DNA of 29,251 bases from Fragilaria crotonensis (lineage: Eukaryota > Bacillariophyta > Fragilariophyceae > Fragilariales > Fragilariaceae). The translations under genes were made by a program, and so were the position numbers. The notes beneath the pieces are model-generated. The model did not search any database. It was not told the origin of the DNA and saw only the letters and a program-made list of their open reading frames with translations. Below, piece by piece: positions 27,317 to 29,251 of the stretch (the stretch's first letter is position 1; each line of letters opens with the position of its first letter). The stretch lies in assembly GCA_022925895.1 (NCBI GenBank), contig JAKSYS010000735.1:1-29251 (forward strand), in the 5' to 3' direction.

Positions 27317-29146
27317 TCAGCTTACCAACTGTATTTTGGCCAACACTGTTTCAATCAGGTTCACGATTTCTTCATTATCCCCAGCAATTTGTAAGGCAGT
27401 GATACCGTAATCATCTTCAATCCCGGGAGCCAAAAACACCTCAGTCAGCAGCCACTTACAAGTGTGGTAGTGCCCTAACTGCGCGGACAAATGTAGGCAA
27501 GTTCGACCGACAGGATCTCGAGCATATAATACTGCTGCGGGGCAAGTCAACGAAAGTGTTCGGAGTCCTTGAGTATTTCCCTGGGAGGCGAACATGAGTG
27601 CTTGACTTTGCGCGAGCATCAGTGTGCTCGATACGTCCTTCTTGGAGTTGTCTTCGTTGCACGTTTCCCTACAGCAAAGTCCATCGACAACCTCGTTAAC
27701 ACGGGAATCGAGAGCCGCTCCCAGCTGAGCTCCGACCCGGTCGTCCTGGAGCTTTTGCAATAATTCTGGCACTCGATCCTTCATAACACCTGCGAAATCT
27801 TGGCCCGTAGTTTCGACCAACATGACTTCTGGCGAATGCAAAAAGGCTGCTGCCTTTCGCGACGCCAGCACTCGCGGTTGGGTCCGATTTGCCATTTCTC
27901 GATGAAATCCCTTGATGGCCGACGGAAGCGACGCTCGTTGCAACCAACTCGCCAACAGAGGACCATCCAGCAAGGCTTGGTTGGCACCGGCTCCCTTGAA
28001 GGGGGACATGGAGTGAACGGCATCGCCAAGCACCACAACCCGACCGCACGTTTGGTTGTTTTTGAAACTATCGACCAACTGTCTTGGATCTCTGTCCATC
28101 AGACCACTTCAGCACGGGATCGAAACAGTAAGCATCAAGGACCAATTCAGCTGCGCATTTTTTCAAAGACATTGATTTCACACTTACGTCCCCCAAATAG
28201 TGTCATGCGGGGTCGATTGGACCATTTGCACCACTGGTTCATGCCACTCTTTACATCGCCAGGACCTCTTGTTGCAATACGAGCGGACCGGCCGCGCTCA
28301 ACCGCTGAGCTTCAGCTTCATTTTCGAGGCGATATGATAGTTGCAACATGATGCGCCTCTTTGTGCCTGAAAGTCGACTTCCTTCGTATGGCATTGTGAA
28401 TAATCGATGGTTGCCGTCCACTGTATAGAAACCTCGTTCATCCAACAGAGAATGATGAAAGTCCGAAATACCGAGAATGATGAAAATTCCAAGATAATTC
28501 AAACCCGAATCATTCGGAACTAAATGCTTGACCACTGCACTACGAATGCCATCGGCTCCAATCAAAAGGTTGACCCCAGGTACTGTTGATCCATCTTGAA
28601 ATGAGAGTGTCAATCGACCTTCGACATCAGTTTCTTGAAAGCCAGTCAATCGCTTGTTAAATTGAATAGTAGATTTGACTTTGTTCAACAGAATGCCTCT
28701 CAAAACCTGTCGGGGCAGTCTCAAATTGCCACGTTGTCCACGTCCACCAAAACTAGTACTGCCGCGAAACGCATTCCCGTAGTAACTTAGTATCCTTCCA
28801 TCACTCCCGAACGTGTAATGACTCCGACTGGGACAATCTTCTTGTGCCACTTCTTCCAAAACCCCATGTAGGCCAACGGACCCTGCGGATTGTAGGACAG
28901 TGTCAAGCCGTACCCTTCTCGACGCGAGTCGACAGACACATCACGCTCGTACAGAACAATGTTCGTAAAGCCGGCAAGTTCCAAACTAATGGCTGCTCCC
29001 AATCCACCCAAACCACTTCCAATAATGGCGATGTGACTGTTGCGATCGAGACGGTCCTTTCTGCGTTTCTTGTTTTTATGATGATGATGAGTATGAGCAT
29101 CACTAGTTGTTGTAGTAGTAGTACCGATGCTCATGGTGTTGCTCAT
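27317..29146 (-). CDS. FAD-dependent monooxygenase with C-terminal ankyrin repeats; two frame breaks
   Basis: Flavin hydroxylase of the p-hydroxybenzoate hydroxylase fold; substrate unknown. The start at 29146 gives a Thr/His/Lys-rich N-terminus, then the dinucleotide fold HIAIIGSGLGGLGAAISLELAG with the ribose-binding Glu in LYERD. Next come the second FAD motif LLIGADGIRSAV and the third, RVVVLGDAVHSMSPFKGAGAN. After about 150 residues the protein ends with ankyrin repeats (DPVGRTCLHLSAQLGHYHTCKWLL, DYGITALQIAGDNEEIVNLI). An 81-bp intron lies at 28107-28187 (donor GTAAGT, acceptor GAAG), joining WGT to GLMDRDPRQL. Two breaks occur: one base too few in the T-run at 28858-28861, after which the expected LEEVAQEDCPSRSHY continues in another frame, and one base too many at 28259-28260, before CKEWHEP. 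All key motifs are intact, so it may be functional with assembly errors. The final QLVS-stop overlaps a GTAAGC donor. Confidence 0.8.
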
Positions 29147-29251
29147 CGTGCACTGTACTTTATCTAACCTACGACGTATCCTCCAAGTGTGCTTCGTCGA
29201 TCATGCATCGTTTGGCTTTCGTTCCGTTTACCACTTCGCGTCGTAAGTCGT

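Noticed and set aside
27800-28351. 183-residue plus-strand ORF opposite the monooxygenase
   Set aside because: Antisense to a well-supported enzyme gene; no domain.
1-29251. tRNA, rRNA or CRISPR features
   Set aside because: No T-loop-like GTTCGAATCC context, no rRNA-like stretch and no regularly spaced repeats with unique spacers were found by eye.

Overview
The window reads as a piece of nuclear genome from a stramenopile alga, most likely a raphid pennate diatom. No species is named because this rests on gene style, not on a search. The reasons are: short GT-AG introns of about 60-110 bases; a single-pass membrane protein with a Pro/Thr-rich stalk and 24-residue leucine-rich repeats; secreted Cys-rich and Ser-rich proteins; a eukaryotic Tim9; and remnants of a retroelement carrying RNase H and a CCHC knuckle. 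There are no operons, tRNAs, rRNAs or CRISPR arrays that I can see.

Layout, left to right. 7-1984 (+): a Gln/Ala/His-rich, probably nuclear protein whose frame is broken twice. 2493-9328 (-): a tandem array of three secreted M14 zinc carboxypeptidases. The middle and right copies are intact two-exon genes. The left copy is a pseudogene with a frameshift, two stops, a 34-bp insertion and a dead splice donor. 9329-12424: mostly non-coding DNA, very rich in GTAC and short palindromes, with one weak orphan ORF. 12425-13648 (+): an ankyrin-repeat protein with a myristoylation-type N-terminus. 14447-15669 (-): a secreted Cys-rich protein in two exons. 16326-23728: a repeat-rich block. Two remnants of related retroelements (-) are each fused at the same nucleotide to an 810-925 bp direct repeat (R1, R2). 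Between them lie a hairpin/G-quadruplex region, an LRR membrane protein (-) and a broken basic/acidic ORF (+). 24780-25174 (+): TIM9 in two exons. 25592-26294 (-): a secreted or type I membrane protein with a Ser-rich stalk. 27317-29146 (-): an FAD monooxygenase fused to C-terminal ankyrin repeats.

The genes do not form one pathway. The carboxypeptidase array, the Cys-rich protein, the Ser-rich protein and the LRR protein all enter the secretory route, so much of the window encodes cell-surface or extracellular functions. TIM9 is the housekeeping gene.

The most notable observations are: (1) two different retroelement remnants joined to the same base of a repeat, with different 5' truncation points; (2) two overlapping, mutually exclusive perfect hairpins next to a canonical G-quadruplex motif; (3) strongly over-represented short palindromes (CTACCGGTAG four times, ACTCCGAGTA four times, GTAC eleven times in 164 bp); (4) a carboxypeptidase array with one copy caught decaying; (5) one-base homopolymer differences that break several otherwise good genes, which may be assembly errors rather than biology.
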